Below, piece after piece: positions 27,208 through 36,486 of a stretch of 64,000 bases of DNA (positions are counted from its first letter, which is position 1; each line of letters opens with the position of its first letter). The position numbers and the translations under genes were made by a program. The DNA is from Paenibacillus hexagrammi (GTDB lineage: Bacteria > Bacillota > Bacilli > Paenibacillales > NBRC-103111). Location of the stretch: positions 5,561,247-5,625,246 of the forward strand of contig NZ_CP090978.1 in the NCBI RefSeq assembly GCF_021513275.1, written 5' to 3'. The notes under the pieces were generated by a model. It worked only from the letters and a program-made list of their open reading frames with translations. It was not told where the DNA came from and ran no database searches.

Positions 27208-28044
27208 ATGAGTCAAATATTGCTTATCGAGGATGAACAGCGAATCGCGAGAGTTCTGCAGCTTGAGCTTGAGCATGAGGGCTATGAAGTGCATGTAGAG
27301 GCGGATGGAAAAAGCGGGCTGGCAGCTGCGCTCGAAACCGAGCAGTGGGACCTAGTTCTGCTTGACATTATGCTGCCAGAGATGAGCGGCTTAGAGGTGC
27401 TCCGCCGCCTTCGTTTGGTCAGCAGCTCGCTTCCCGTCATCCTCTTAACCGCAAGAGATGCCGTCCCCGACCGAGTAAGCGGTCTTGACCAAGGCGCTAA
27501 CGACTATGTGACGAAGCCGTTTGCCACGGAAGAGCTGCTGGCGCGAATCCGCAGTCTGCTTCGGCAGAAGACCACGCAGGAACAGCCTGAGCCTGAGCAG
27601 CATGTCATGAAGGTCGACGACCTTACGATGGACATGAAAAGCAGGGCTGTTCAGCGGGAGGGAACGCCGATTGAGCTAACGCCGACGGAATTCGATCTGC
27701 TGAGGTTCTTGATTCAGCACAAGGATGAAGTGATGAGCCGAGAACAAATCATCACGGAAGTGTGGGGGTACGATTTCGTCGGGGATACGAATGTGGTAGA
27801 TGTGTACATCCGTTATTTGCGCCAAAAAATTGACAAACCCTTCTCTTCAAAACTGATTCATACGATCAGGGGAGTGGGATATATGGTGAAAGCCGAGCCG
27901 GCCTCCACCGGCTATCGGGGTGATACCGTCGATACCGTTGCGGTTGATGCGGAGGTCTCGGAACAAGCCCTGGCGGTGGATCCTCCTCACGAGTCGATAC
28001 CCGATGCGGTATCTATGAATGGGGACGAAGCGTCCATCCTATGA
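27208..28044 (+). CDS. OmpR-family response regulator with C-terminal extension
   Basis: A 278-residue protein from ATG 27208 (MSQILLIEDEQRIARVL; AGAGGCGG upstream). The receiver has phospho-Asp in LVLLDIMLPEMSG and VTKPFATEELLARI. The winged helix has ELTPTEFDLLRFL, EVWGYDFVGDTNVVDVYIRY and TIRGVGYMV. After the normal end an extra ~48 residues rich in Val/Asp/Glu follow (GDTVDTVAVDAEV), which most relatives lack. The stop overlaps the kinase start by 4 bp (ATGA). Confidence 0.93.
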   Translation: MSQILLIEDEQRIARVLQLELEHEGYEVHVEADGKSGLAAALETEQWDLVLLDIMLPEMSGLEVLRRLRLVSSSLPVILLTARDAVPDRVSGLDQGANDYVTKPFATEELLARIRSLLRQKTTQEQPEPEQHVMKVDDLTMDMKSRAVQREGTPIELTPTEFDLLRFLIQHKDEVMSREQIITEVWGYDFVGDTNVVDVYIRYLRQKIDKPFSSKLIHTIRGVGYMVKAEPASTGYRGDTVDTVAVDAEVSEQALAVDPPHESIPDAVSMNGDEASIL

Positions 28045-29414
28045 GCCTAAAAGTAAAAATAACGGTCTGGGTGACCGCAGGCCTTACACTCATCTTACTG
28101 CTTAGCTTCATCTTCGTTTATGTTATGTTCATCCGTGTCACCACCAATGGTGAAATCGAATTGCTGAAGGAAAAGTCCCATACCCTCCTGCTGCGCGATC
28201 TGCCCGGACATCCGGAATATTGGAACGGTCCCGGGCATTTGGACGAATTTCTGATTCCCCAGGAAATGATTCGTTACATCACAGCAGACGGAAAGGTGCA
28301 GCATCAAATTTTCTCCGATGAAAAATTGATGCAATACGAGCCCGTATACACCAACCATGAAACGGTGGCTACCCGTCACACACAGGACGGCATTTTTATC
28401 TTTGTAGAGACGCCTGTGTATGATAATGGGCATCAGGTTGCCACACTGGAGATCGGACGCAGTCTTAGAAAGCTCGGCGAATACTCCAACACGCTGATAT
28501 CCATATTAACCCTTACCTTGGCGGGAGCGGTGATCCTTGCCCTAAGCAGCGGTTATTTGTACATCAAAGTGATCTTTCACCCGCTTCACCAGCTAATCTC
28601 TACGATGCAAAATATCGAAGAGAGCGGCGCCTTCCGCCGTATTGAATTGAAGAGAAAGCCCCGCCGAAAAGATCATCCTGATGAGCTGACTCTGCTTGGC
28701 TCCACGTTCAACCGCATGATGGACCGGTTAGAAGAAACCTTTCATAAGCAAGAGCAGTTCCTAGCCGACGCCTCCCATGAGCTGCGGACGCCCTTGACGG
28801 TGATCGAAAGCTACGCAAGCCTGCTCAAACGCTGGGCCCTTAAAGACGCCGACCTGCGCGAGGAGGCACTAGACGCCATTCAGTCGGAAACTGCTCAATT
28901 AAAGCGGCTTACCCAAAACCTGCTGTCTCTTATGGAAACAGAAAAGGAAAGCTGCAAGCACGGCGAGCCCTTCGACCTTGTCGCCTTGGTTCAAGTCACC
29001 TGCTCGTCCATGAGAGTAACATCCGGTCGTGAGATCGAACTGCAAACAGCAGCTGAAGAGTTTCAAATGACGGGAGATCCTTATAAAATCAAGCAGCTTC
29101 TGATCATTTTGCTGGACAACGCCTTGAAATACAGCTCCAAGTCCGTGACTGTAGAACTGAGCCAAGCCTCTGCGGATACCTTGAGATTACAGGTGACAGA
29201 CCAAGGTATCGGAATTGCTGAGGAGGATCTCCCTCACTTGTTCGACCGGTTCTACCGCACTGACAAAGCGCGGAGCCGCAAGCTTGGCGGTGTAGGGCTG
29301 GGGCTTGCCATCGCTGCAAACATCGTCAAGTCCCATGAGGGCACCATATCCTTTGACAGCCGCTTGGGAGAGGGCACGTCGGTTACGGTGAGTCTGCCAA
29401 GGACCTGTCAATAA
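28041..29414 (+). CDS. sensor histidine kinase
   Basis: A 457-residue kinase. TM1 lies at ~9-29, an extracellular region of ~120 residues follows, and TM2 lies at ~148-170. Then come HAMP, HisKA (FLADASHELRTPLTVIES) and HATPase (LLDNALKYS, VTDQGIGIAEEDL, GVGLGLAIA). The architecture is of the ArlS/YkoH type. The partner is the overlapping upstream regulator. The NlpC/P60 gene 160 bp downstream may be a target (inference). Confidence 0.94.
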   Translation: MSLKVKITVWVTAGLTLILLLSFIFVYVMFIRVTTNGEIELLKEKSHTLLLRDLPGHPEYWNGPGHLDEFLIPQEMIRYITADGKVQHQIFSDEKLMQYEPVYTNHETVATRHTQDGIFIFVETPVYDNGHQVATLEIGRSLRKLGEYSNTLISILTLTLAGAVILALSSGYLYIKVIFHPLHQLISTMQNIEESGAFRRIELKRKPRRKDHPDELTLLGSTFNRMMDRLEETFHKQEQFLADASHELRTPLTVIESYASLLKRWALKDADLREEALDAIQSETAQLKRLTQNLLSLMETEKESCKHGEPFDLVALVQVTCSSMRVTSGREIELQTAAEEFQMTGDPYKIKQLLIILLDNALKYSSKSVTVELSQASADTLRLQVTDQGIGIAEEDLPHLFDRFYRTDKARSRKLGGVGLGLAIAANIVKSHEGTISFDSRLGEGTSVTVSLPRTCQ

Positions 29415-29575
29415 AAATATTTTCACGGAAATCTCATCGTTCTCTCAGAATAATCAATTGTCCTTACTCCCGCAGGCTGCCGCGGACGTTCAAGCAAATC
29501 TTAGGCGGTTTTTCGTCTGCTATACTTGGGCTTAGGTGAAAGCGATCACCCACAACAAAGCTCAAGGAGGACGTT

Positions 29576-30073
29576 ATGAAAAACCAACAGAAGTGGTACA
29601 AGAAGCTAGTCATCGCGGCATTAAGCGTGACGATCGGACTATCTGCGGGAATGGCAAGCGCCCCTCATGCAGCCGAGGCGGCGGTGTCGTCCACATCACG
29701 TGCGAATCAAGTCATCTCGATCGGAAAGCAGTACCTGGGCAGACCTTATCAGTTCGGCTCCAAGGCCGGGCAGACAAGCACCTTTGACTGCTCTTCGTTT
29801 ACTCAATATGTATTTAAACGCATCGGCGTCAATCTGCCGAGAAGCTCGAAGCAGCAGGCTCACGCAGGCTATTTCGTTCCTCGAAGCCAGCTGCGCGCGG
29901 GAGATCTTGTCTTCTTCTCCGTACCTGGAAGACCAGGTGTCATTAACCATGCAGCCATCTATATCGGGAACGGAAACCTGCTGCATACGTACGGCGCAGG
30001 CGGTGTGCGGATCACGAAGCTCAGCAGCGGCACTTGGTCATCCCGCTATATGACAGCCCGACGCGTATTATAA
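29576..30073 (+). CDS. secreted NlpC/P60 cell-wall hydrolase
   Basis: A 165-residue peptidoglycan endopeptidase. Signal peptide to ~36 (GMASAPHAAEAA), then an NlpC/P60 domain with catalytic Cys72 in TFDCSSFTQYVF, His124 in INHAAIYIGNG and a third polar residue His136 in LLHTYGAGG. GDLVFF, typical of the family, is present. It likely cleaves D-gamma-glutamyl-mDAP bonds. There are no SH3 or LysM cell-wall domains. AAGGAGG ribosome site; a TATACT -10 box lies at 29521. Confidence 0.93.
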   Translation: MKNQQKWYKKLVIAALSVTIGLSAGMASAPHAAEAAVSSTSRANQVISIGKQYLGRPYQFGSKAGQTSTFDCSSFTQYVFKRIGVNLPRSSKQQAHAGYFVPRSQLRAGDLVFFSVPGRPGVINHAAIYIGNGNLLHTYGAGGVRITKLSSGTWSSRYMTARRVL

Positions 30074-30248
30074 TGTTGCTTGAAGCCTCCCCGTAAGATT
30101 GGGGAAGGTGAAGACATCTCTTGTTGATAAAATTAGGTTCCATTACGAGCTTCAGCAGCTTTTCTCCGATCGCTGTTGACTGTCAAAGGCGACCGCTACG
30201 CTTCTCCGAAAACTACTGATCTCTTCATTCCAGTTTATCAACAGTTTC

Positions 30249-30276
30249 AGCCTCCCCTTAAAATATCGGGGAGGCT
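30249..30276. terminator. terminator between convergent genes
   Basis: AGCCTCCCC and GGGGAGGCT form a 9-bp perfect stem with a 10-nt loop, between the NlpC/P60 gene and the leftward Hsp20-like gene. A weaker similar hairpin (CCTCCCC/GGGGAAGG) lies at about 30087-30109. Confidence 0.7.
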
Positions 30277-30284
30277 TCGTTTGT

Positions 30285-30752
30285 TTAGAACCGAATATAC
30301 GCTTCCTGATACTGCTCCTTCAGCCCGCGCTTGCGAATCTGAATTTGCAAGGTACGCGTCTTGTAGCGTACCCGCGCCGTTCTAGGCAGCACGAGCGAAG
30401 GCAGCTTGATAATTTGGTTTTTTCCATTCACGAATCCGGTTAACTTAATCTGATTGGACTTAACAAACACCTGCATAGCTCTCGGATCTTCTTCCTTGGG
30501 CAGCTTCACATGAACAATAATGTGATCGTGCGTCTCGAAGGTCTCCGTGCCTGCTGCTTTCCCGCCTGCGATATTGGCGTTTTGAAAGCCATCTGCAGCT
30601 TTTTTCAGCACGTCCTGTACATATCCTTCAACCCACGTCATATTATCTAGAAAGGTCTGCCCTTTTTCACCGAAAGGCAACTTTTGACCCAGGAACTTTT
30701 CAATTTGATCCCATTTCAACCACGGCTGGCGATTATAACCGCTCAAGCTCAT
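30285..30752 (-). CDS. Hsp20/alpha-crystallin-like spore protein
   Basis: About 155 residues from ATG 30752 (MSLSGYNRQPWLKWDQIEKF). The C-terminal ~95 residues have the beta-sandwich pattern of an alpha-crystallin domain (ETHDHIIVHVKLPKE, QVFVKSNQIKLTGF, QIIKLPSLVLP, ARVRYKTRTLQIQIRK). Small Hsp20-like proteins beside gerP operons are seen in Bacillales and are probably coat-associated. It is divergent from gerPA, with a shared ~120-bp promoter region. Confidence 0.75.
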   Translation of the reverse strand: MSLSGYNRQPWLKWDQIEKFLGQKLPFGEKGQTFLDNMTWVEGYVQDVLKKAADGFQNANIAGGKAAGTETFETHDHIIVHVKLPKEEDPRAMQVFVKSNQIKLTGFVNGKNQIIKLPSLVLPRTARVRYKTRTLQIQIRKRGLKEQYQEAYIRF

Positions 30753-30874
30753 CACCCCATTTTTCCCTACAGTATATGTGTATGCGCCCGGATGTGACAC
30801 CCCTGCAAGGAAGCACCCCTAGGCGGATGACCACATATACTGCAAGGAGAACAGCCGAAAGCGAGGAAGCAGCT

Positions 30875-31099
30875 ATGCCATCGATCGTAGGCAGTGTGAG
30901 TATTTTGAGTGTAGGTCCAAGCTCCGTCGTTCATTTTGGCGATTCCGTCATCATATCGCCGGTCAGTTCATCCAAAACCTTTGCAGGAGCCGGATCTTTT
31001 AATACCGGTGATTTTCCTCGTATCTATAATGCTTACAGCACAACCATAACCAATGATTCCGATCTGATCGATGCCAATGCAAGCGGGGTGGTCATCTAG
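30875..31099 (+). CDS. gerPA: spore germination protein GerPA/GerPF type
   Basis: A 74-residue protein (MPSIVGSVSILSVG, VHFGDSVIISPVSSSKTFAG, GSFNTGDFPRIYNAYS) matching GerPA/GerPF closely. GerP proteins help nutrient germinants pass the spore coat. It is called GerPA because it is first in a gerPABCDE order. The start at ATG 30875 has GAGG 8 bp upstream. Expected to be made in the mother cell under sigma-K; I could not define the promoter. Confidence 0.9.
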   Translation: MPSIVGSVSILSVGPSSVVHFGDSVIISPVSSSKTFAGAGSFNTGDFPRIYNAYSTTITNDSDLIDANASGVVI

Positions 31100-31100
31100 C

Positions 31101-31310
31101 ATGAACTGGATCATCCATCAAACCATCATGATTCAGAATTTACGGGTCGATTCGGTAGCCAACTCCTCCGTGCTGCAAATCGGGAGCGCCGGGTCGATCC
31201 GGTCCTTATCCAACTTGTATAACACCGGCGGCTTTATCGAGCCCGCTCCCCAGGTCGGCACCAGTGGCACAAATCCGGTTTCGTTAGTTCCCCTTCCTCC
31301 GCCGACCTGA
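31101..31310 (+). CDS. gerPB: spore germination protein GerPB
   Basis: A 69-residue protein (MNWIIHQTIMIQNLRVDSVA, SSVLQIGSAGSIRSLSNLYN, TGGFIEPAPQ) with the conserved GerPB core and a Pro-rich tail. It starts 1 bp after the gerPA stop. Confidence 0.9.
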   Translation: MNWIIHQTIMIQNLRVDSVANSSVLQIGSAGSIRSLSNLYNTGGFIEPAPQVGTSGTNPVSLVPLPPPT

Positions 31311-31445
31311 ATTCGTGGACGTTTGAACGCCGCCATGCGTCGGCGACGCATTACGCGCCGAGATTCGTGCGCTCGCGGTAAGTCCGGACTTCGCCAGCCT
31401 ACGGAAGCAGAAGACATTCCATGAAGTAAATGAGGTGCTTATCCG

Positions 31446-32096
31446 ATGCATACTCCGATGACTTGGCAGCAGTGGACACAGCAGCTGTGCGCATATGTCG
31501 AAGCTCAGAAACAGCGAATCGATGCCTTGGAGCAGACGCTGCAGAAGCTGCAGACGGAAGTTGAGCAAATGAAAACCGCCAAGGATCAAAAGCAAATACA
31601 TATCGACCGCATTGAATACAAATTCGATCAATTGAAAGTAGAACGACTGGAAGGGACGCTGACCATCGGCGTACATCCGGGCGTCACAGACCATGTCGAC
31701 GATTTCACGGTTAACGGCAAGCCTGTCGGTGAAGGACAGGAGATCAGTGCTGCTCCTCCTTCCCCTCCTGGAGTTTCCGGTAAAGATAACGGGGCCATGC
31801 AGCAGCAGGTGACCAGCGGAATTGATCAATATTTGGAACAGGACGTCTTTGATGACATGAGGCAATTGGAAGAGAAGTACCGCTATCATCTGGATGACGG
31901 ATACAGGGAAATGATTCTGGATGACATCCGCAGACAGCTTGATCATCGGATTGGGCATTATGTACATCAATTTCGAAGCGCCGGCTTTCAGGAGCCTATC
32001 GAAGCGGTCCAAACGAGTATTCTGGACAAAACCAAGAAGGACATCTTGAGCGCGATTGAAGCTTATATCTCAAATCTGCCGCGAAAGGAAGAGTGA
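31446..32096 (+). CDS. gerPC: spore germination protein GerPC
   Basis: A 216-residue protein with an N-terminal coiled coil (QKQRIDALEQTLQKLQTEVE) and GerPC-type IEYKFDQLKVERLEGTLTIG. The C-terminal half is helical with charged residues. It is 135 bp after gerPB; that gap holds the palindrome ATGCGTC-GGC-GACGCAT (31335-31351), perhaps an intra-operon hairpin. Confidence 0.9.
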   Translation: MHTPMTWQQWTQQLCAYVEAQKQRIDALEQTLQKLQTEVEQMKTAKDQKQIHIDRIEYKFDQLKVERLEGTLTIGVHPGVTDHVDDFTVNGKPVGEGQEISAAPPSPPGVSGKDNGAMQQQVTSGIDQYLEQDVFDDMRQLEEKYRYHLDDGYREMILDDIRRQLDHRIGHYVHQFRSAGFQEPIEAVQTSILDKTKKDILSAIEAYISNLPRKEE

Positions 32097-32101
32097 GTGC
32101 C

Positions 32102-32281
32102 GTGATCTTTCAAGTAGAGAATAAAGAACTGTGTGTGGGGAATGTACGCATTGTCGGGGTAGCGAGCTCCTCGATGTTTTTAATCGGAGATACGGTTAAC
32201 ATTACGTTGTCCTCTATGTTTGATACACCGCCGGAATCTGTCATCATCAGTCCGTTTGTACCTTTGGCAGGAGAACAGTAA
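32102..32281 (+). CDS. gerPD: spore germination protein GerPD
   Basis: A 59-residue protein starting at GTG 32102 (IFQVENKELCVGNVRIVGVA, SSSMFLIGDTVNITL). The GTG at 32093 is also in frame but is too close to the ribosome site. Length and pattern equal GerPD of Bacillus. Confidence 0.88.
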   Translation: MIFQVENKELCVGNVRIVGVASSSMFLIGDTVNITLSSMFDTPPESVIISPFVPLAGEQ

Positions 32282-32282
32282 C

Positions 32283-32735
32283 ATGCCTAGGCTATCCTTT
32301 GTCGGATGGATTGCCATCAATGACTTATCCTCCAGCAGCACGCTTCATATCGGGGATAATGTTACAACGACGCTCAAAACAAGAGTTTTCGCGGTACAGC
32401 GGGAGGTGCCCATCTATTACGGCAATGAGGGGAACTTCGAGTCATCTGTCTTCAACAGACCGTTCCCCCAGCCACAGCCGGGGGAACCTGTCGAAATGAT
32501 CGTGAATAACTGGGGATCCTGCATCAAGGTCAACGCAATCCGCGTCCTTGGTATTTCCTCATCCGCTGTGCTTCAAGTTGGAAGCAATACGAACATCGAA
32601 GCGGAAGCGAGAGTGAAGAATATCCGCCAATTCGTGAAGCCAAAGCCAGGGCCGCAGCAGAAGACCACCTTCGTTAAGCTGGGCACGGATATTGGCCTTG
32701 GCGAGTGGCAGAATGTTACCGAAGCGCAGGGCTAA
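32283..32735 (+). CDS. gerPE: spore germination protein GerPE
   Basis: A 150-residue protein (MPRLSFVGWIAINDLSSSST, LHIGDNVTTTLKTRVFAVQR, later NWGSCIKVNAIRVLGISSSA, VLQVGSN) with the paired GerPE-like segments. Last gene of the operon here: no gerPF follows, as the next gene is the convergent glycosidase. It starts 1 bp after gerPD. Confidence 0.88.
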   Translation: MPRLSFVGWIAINDLSSSSTLHIGDNVTTTLKTRVFAVQREVPIYYGNEGNFESSVFNRPFPQPQPGEPVEMIVNNWGSCIKVNAIRVLGISSSAVLQVGSNTNIEAEARVKNIRQFVKPKPGPQQKTTFVKLGTDIGLGEWQNVTEAQG

Positions 32736-32841
32736 TTGTGCTCCTTATCGACTGTTGCAAGCTTCCGGCTAGCTTCGACTCGCTCAGTTCGCTTCGGCTG
32801 GCTCGGCTCGCACCAGCCTGCTTCGGCAAAAGCCTTAGCGG

Positions 32842-34488
32842 CTATTTGCCGAGCAGCGGAGCTACACGGCCGAGCAGCGCAGCCATCTCGGCGCGCGTTA
32901 GCGACGCCTTGGGGCGGAACGTGCCGCTTGGGAAGCCTTCGACGACGCCCATACGGCTCATAGCCGTGATCGCGTCGTACGACCAGCTGGAAGCCGGCAC
33001 GTCGGAGAAGCTGGTCTTCGCCGATGACGAAGTGGCCCCCGGCGAAGTCGTTTTCACCACGCGGGAGAGCAGCGCAGCCATCTCTTCCCGCGTGATGGGT
33101 TGATCCGGCGCGAAGCGGCTGTCGCTGATCCCCTGGATCAGCCCGCTTTGCTTCGCGATGGCGATCTCCTGCCGGGCCCAATGGGTGACCGGCACATCCT
33201 TGAACGATGCGGCGGCGGAAGCCGTAGACGCATCGCTCTTCAGGCCCAGCGCGCGGACCAGAATGACCGCCGCTTCAGCCCGGGTGAGCGCCGCGTCAGG
33301 CGCGAACGTGTCCGTAGCTGTGCCGAGCATCCAGCCACGGTTCGCCGCGGCCAGCACATCTGCCTGCGCCCAGTGGGTCTGCATATCGGTAAAGTAAAAG
33401 CCGTCCGCCCACAGAGCGTAATAATTCCATGTTGAGGCTGTCTCCTGGTTCAAGCTCCAGCTGCCAGTGCCCTTCAAATTGTACTTCTTGACCAATTCCA
33501 GCTTAGCTTTCAGGGATTGCTCATTCTCATACCAAACCGTGTAGCTGCCGGATGGCAGCTTTTTGCCGTTCACCGTCGTAGACGGGTCCGAATCGTGAAT
33601 CGTGAACGTTACTTTGGGCGACTGGCTAGCTGTATCGAAGGCTACGGTACCTTTGTAAGTCTGAATCAGCTTCTCAATGGTTAAATTGGACAAGCCCGCT
33701 CCGTTTGATGCTGCGTCCTGATTCCAGTAACGTCCATAGAACGGCACACCCAGTACCAGCTTGCTGGACGGGATCTGCTTCAGTGCATACTGAATGGATT
33801 TTTCCACAAAGGGCAAGCTAGCGACAGGCCCCGGTGTAGGGTCGCCCGGGTAGCTTTCATCGTAAGCCATCAGCATCAGGTAGTCGCTCACATCAGCCAA
33901 TGCCTTGTAATCGAATGCGGCCACCCATCCTTTGGTAGTCCCCGATGGATTAGCAGCTACCGCTACCGAAACCTCCGCAGAGGCAGGCAGCTGATTATGC
34001 AGCTGCCGAACCAGGTCCGTGAAAGCATCACGGTACGTTTCACTCACATTTTCAATATCCACGTCAATGCCGTCCAGATTATTAGCTTTTACAGCAGCGA
34101 CAATCTGCTTCACCAGCGCGTTCCGCTGATCAATCCCTTTTTGCCCTATAGCTCGGTCAAAATCATTGCTTAAAAAAGGGACGACTTTAATGCCCCTGTT
34201 ATGCATTTCGGTAATAAAGCTTTTATCGATATCAGAAATCTGAAGTGTTCCGTCCTCGTTAAGATGAAAATAACTGGGGGATACGACGTTCAGTGTCTGT
34301 CCACTCTTATCTACTTGGGATACATAAGACGACGGGCTGCCGAAGTACATGTAGGACATGTTAAACTTCCCTTGCGCTGAAGCTGCTTCCGCATATACAG
34401 ACTTTTCCTTCCCTGCTCCGATCATCCCTACTGCCAACGCTAGCGTAACGATGAGGGCAGTTTTCGCACGTTTCCTCGGCTTCTCCAT
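32842..34488 (-). CDS. secreted family-18 glycosidase with three SLH domains
   Basis: A 548-residue protein. The signal peptide is followed by a GH18 barrel (residues ~45-350) with the catalytic motif [11 protein letters not shown] (D-x-x-D-x-D-x-E pattern), [13 protein letters not shown] and GVPFYGRYW. The barrel type resembles YaaH/spore-cortex-lytic and chitinase-like enzymes. Three S-layer homology domains follow ([48 protein letters not shown]), which bind pyruvylated secondary wall polymer. It is likely a wall-attached glucosaminidase. Convergent with gerPE; could act in spore or cell-wall turnover. Confidence 0.92.
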   Translation of the reverse strand: MEKPRKRAKTALIVTLALAVGMIGAGKEKSVYAEAASAQGKFNMSYMYFGSPSSYVSQVDKSGQTLNVVSPSYFHLNEDGTLQISDIDKSFITEMHNRGIKVVPFLSNDFDRAIGQKGIDQRNALVKQIVAAVKANNLDGIDVDIENVSETYRDAFTDLVRQLHNQLPASAEVSVAVAANPSGTTKGWVAAFDYKALADVSDYLMLMAYDESYPGDPTPGPVASLPFVEKSIQYALKQIPSSKLVLGVPFYGRYWNQDAASNGAGLSNLTIEKLIQTYKGTVAFDTASQSPKVTFTIHDSDPSTTVNGKKLPSGSYTVWYENEQSLKAKLELVKKYNLKGTGSWSLNQETASTWNYYALWADGFYFTDMQTHWAQADVLAAANRGWMLGTATDTFAPDAALTRAEAAVILVRALGLKSDASTASAAASFKDVPVTHWARQEIAIAKQSGLIQGISDSRFAPDQPITREEMAALLSRVVKTTSPGATSSSAKTSFSDVPASSWSYDAITAMSRMGVVEGFPSGTFRPKASLTRAEMAALLGRVAPLLGK

Positions 34489-34894
34489 CGTCTGGTGTCA
34501 TCTCCCTCGTTGATAGTCTCTATTGATCTATCATGCAAGAAAGGCTGCGAATGCGCAAAGTGTAAATATTGGACAGCATCTTAATTTGGGCATAACTCTC
34601 CCTCTTGATCCGACTTATCCACAGAATCATCAACAAACTATCCACAATATCCACAACCTCGTCCACATACCCACAAAATGATCGTCCTGGCTGCTTGGGA
34701 ATCTAGAATCAGGTTTAACTTTCATAAAACGTTCATCTTTGTCAACTCTTTCACGTTATTCTAGTAAACATAAATGAATATTTGGTAAATAAAGGATAGA
34801 ATTAGAGTGGAAATCGTTTTATAATATGAATTAGTTTGAGAATGGGAATCACTTACTATTCATTTCAAGACCCCGCCTGAGGAGGATTCCATGA
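34489..34894. other. gene-free stretch with a DnaA-box cluster
   Basis: 406 bp upstream of the orphan response regulator. It holds TTATCCACA (34615-34623, perfect DnaA box), then CTATCCACA (34638-34646) directly abutting ATATCCACA (34647-34655), each one mismatch, and ATACCCACA (34667-34675). A TTCAT-N6-TTCAT direct repeat lies at 34721-34736. The right part is AT-rich. No replication gene is nearby. Confidence 0.6.
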
Positions 34895-35596
34895 ATGCCC
34901 GGAAAAAAAATCTTAATCGTTGATGACGAGCCGGAGATTGTAGAATTAATCCGACTCTACTTGGTTCGCGAAGGCTACGAGGTCATTAGCGCCAATAACG
35001 GTCAGGATGTGCTTCGGATTGTCTCTGAGCATCATCCGGATCTTATTATATTAGATATATTGCTGCCCGGACTCGACGGGATAGAGGTTTGCAGGCAGCT
35101 GCGTAAGACGTACACGACACCGATTGTGTTCCTTTCCTGCAAATGCGAGGATATCGACATCATTCTCGGACTTAGCATCGGCGGTGACGATTATATAACC
35201 AAACCATTCAGTCCTAGCCAGCTGGTAGCCCGTGTCAAAGCTCATCTACGGCGCAACACCTACATCGATCAGCATAGAGAGAACCCACAGCTTGTCCGCT
35301 ATCCTGGTATAGAGATCGACATGGCCAGCCATATCGTAAAAGTAAACGGACAACCTATCTCCTTATCCGCCAAAGAATTCGACCTGCTCTCCTTAATGGC
35401 CAAGACGCCAAATCGCGTTTACAAGATCGAGCAGCTCTTTGAACTGGTATGGAGTCTGGAGAGCTTTGGCGATCCGCGCACATTAATTGTACATATCAGT
35501 AACCTTCGTAAAAAAATAGAGCCTAATCCGGCCGAACCCAAATATATCATCACGGTTCGCGGAGTAGGCTATAAATTCAACGGCTCACTGGCTTAA
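34895..35596 (+). CDS. orphan OmpR-family response regulator
   Basis: A 233-residue regulator with receiver (KILIVDDEPEIVELI, phospho-Asp in LIILDILLPGLDG, TKPFSPSQLVARV) and winged helix (LSAKEFDLLSLMAKTPNRV, FGDPRTLIVHISNLRKK, TVRGVGYKF). No kinase gene is adjacent, so its partner must be elsewhere. Another ATG at 34891, better placed after GGAGG, would give a short dead-end peptide unless the A8 run at 34903-34910 were one base shorter, so the exact N-terminus is uncertain. Confidence 0.92.
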   Translation: MPGKKILIVDDEPEIVELIRLYLVREGYEVISANNGQDVLRIVSEHHPDLIILDILLPGLDGIEVCRQLRKTYTTPIVFLSCKCEDIDIILGLSIGGDDYITKPFSPSQLVARVKAHLRRNTYIDQHRENPQLVRYPGIEIDMASHIVKVNGQPISLSAKEFDLLSLMAKTPNRVYKIEQLFELVWSLESFGDPRTLIVHISNLRKKIEPNPAEPKYIITVRGVGYKFNGSLA

Positions 35597-35602
35597 GCCA
35601 TC

Positions 35603-36349
35603 TTACATAGGATTCACGATTCTAGCAAAAAGGTCCACAATCCAAGGTTTCAGGGGGACAGTTAGTGCGGCAATGACCAGCGCTGGCAGCATGTTGCCTA
35701 CGTTGATTTTTTTCACCTCTAAAATATTAAGTCCCACGCCTATCACAATGACTCCCCCTGTACCTGTCACGACCAGTATAATTTCATGTAGAGCCGCATC
35801 GCTCAGAGCCATGGCAATCAAGGAGGCGGCTAATGCAATTATCCCCTGATAGACCAATACAGGCCCCGCCGAAAAGATGACCCCTAGGCCCAAGGCTGAC
35901 GCGAAAATAATGGACAAGAAGCCATCCAGCAGCGCCTTCGTATATAAAATATCGTGGTTATGCTTCAGGCCGCTGTCAAGCGGACCTAAGATGGCCATTG
36001 CTCCTATACAGAATACGAGCGTGGCGGTGACAAATCCCTCCGAGATGCTGCCCCTGCCTCCCGTCCCACCCTTCTTAAGCAAAAGCTGCTGCAGCTTGTC
36101 CCCAAGCCGCTGAAGTCTATGCTCAATTTTTAATATCTCCCCGATGATTCCTCCCACGACAAGACTGATAATAACCGTTAGAATTTGGTCCGTCTTCAGC
36201 GCCATTGTAATGCCCAGCACAGAGATGGCCAAACCAATTCCCTGCAGGACCGTATTGCGAATTCCTTCCGGTATGCGGGGCAGCACGCTTCCCAGCAGCC
36301 CTCCGGCCACAATAGCCAGCGCATTCACGATTGTTCCCCATAGAACCAT
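35603..36349 (-). CDS. DUF554 integral membrane protein
   Basis: A 248-residue protein from ATG 36349 (MVLWGTIVNALAIVAGGLLG). Seven or so hydrophobic segments, including ATLVFCIGAMAILGPLDSGL and GVIVIGVGLNILEVKKINVG, match the DUF554 (YdfK/YqgA-like) family. Function not established; possible transporter. Convergent with the orphan response regulator, 6 bp apart. Confidence 0.88.
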   Translation of the reverse strand: MVLWGTIVNALAIVAGGLLGSVLPRIPEGIRNTVLQGIGLAISVLGITMALKTDQILTVIISLVVGGIIGEILKIEHRLQRLGDKLQQLLLKKGGTGGRGSISEGFVTATLVFCIGAMAILGPLDSGLKHNHDILYTKALLDGFLSIIFASALGLGVIFSAGPVLVYQGIIALAASLIAMALSDAALHEIILVVTGTGGVIVIGVGLNILEVKKINVGNMLPALVIAALTVPLKPWIVDLFARIVNPM

Positions 36350-36486
36350 AAACCTGTATGTTCCCCTCCGTAATGATGTCTCATGAAGCACCTACCTATT
36401 CTACACGATCCCGCTCATTCCCGCTCATAATTTCCTCCAACCTTGGAAATGGTATGTGTAGGCTACTGAGAAAGGAGGACTACTGG

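Noticed and set aside
34615..34675. Possible origin of replication
   Set aside because: DnaA boxes are present, but dnaA, dnaN, recF or gyr genes are not, and the box number is small.
34721..34754. TTCAT-N6-TTCAT as a fifth member of the TTCAG regulon
   Set aside because: Only two in-phase copies exist and no -10 box lies 10 bp after the last; the next TTCAC is out of register.
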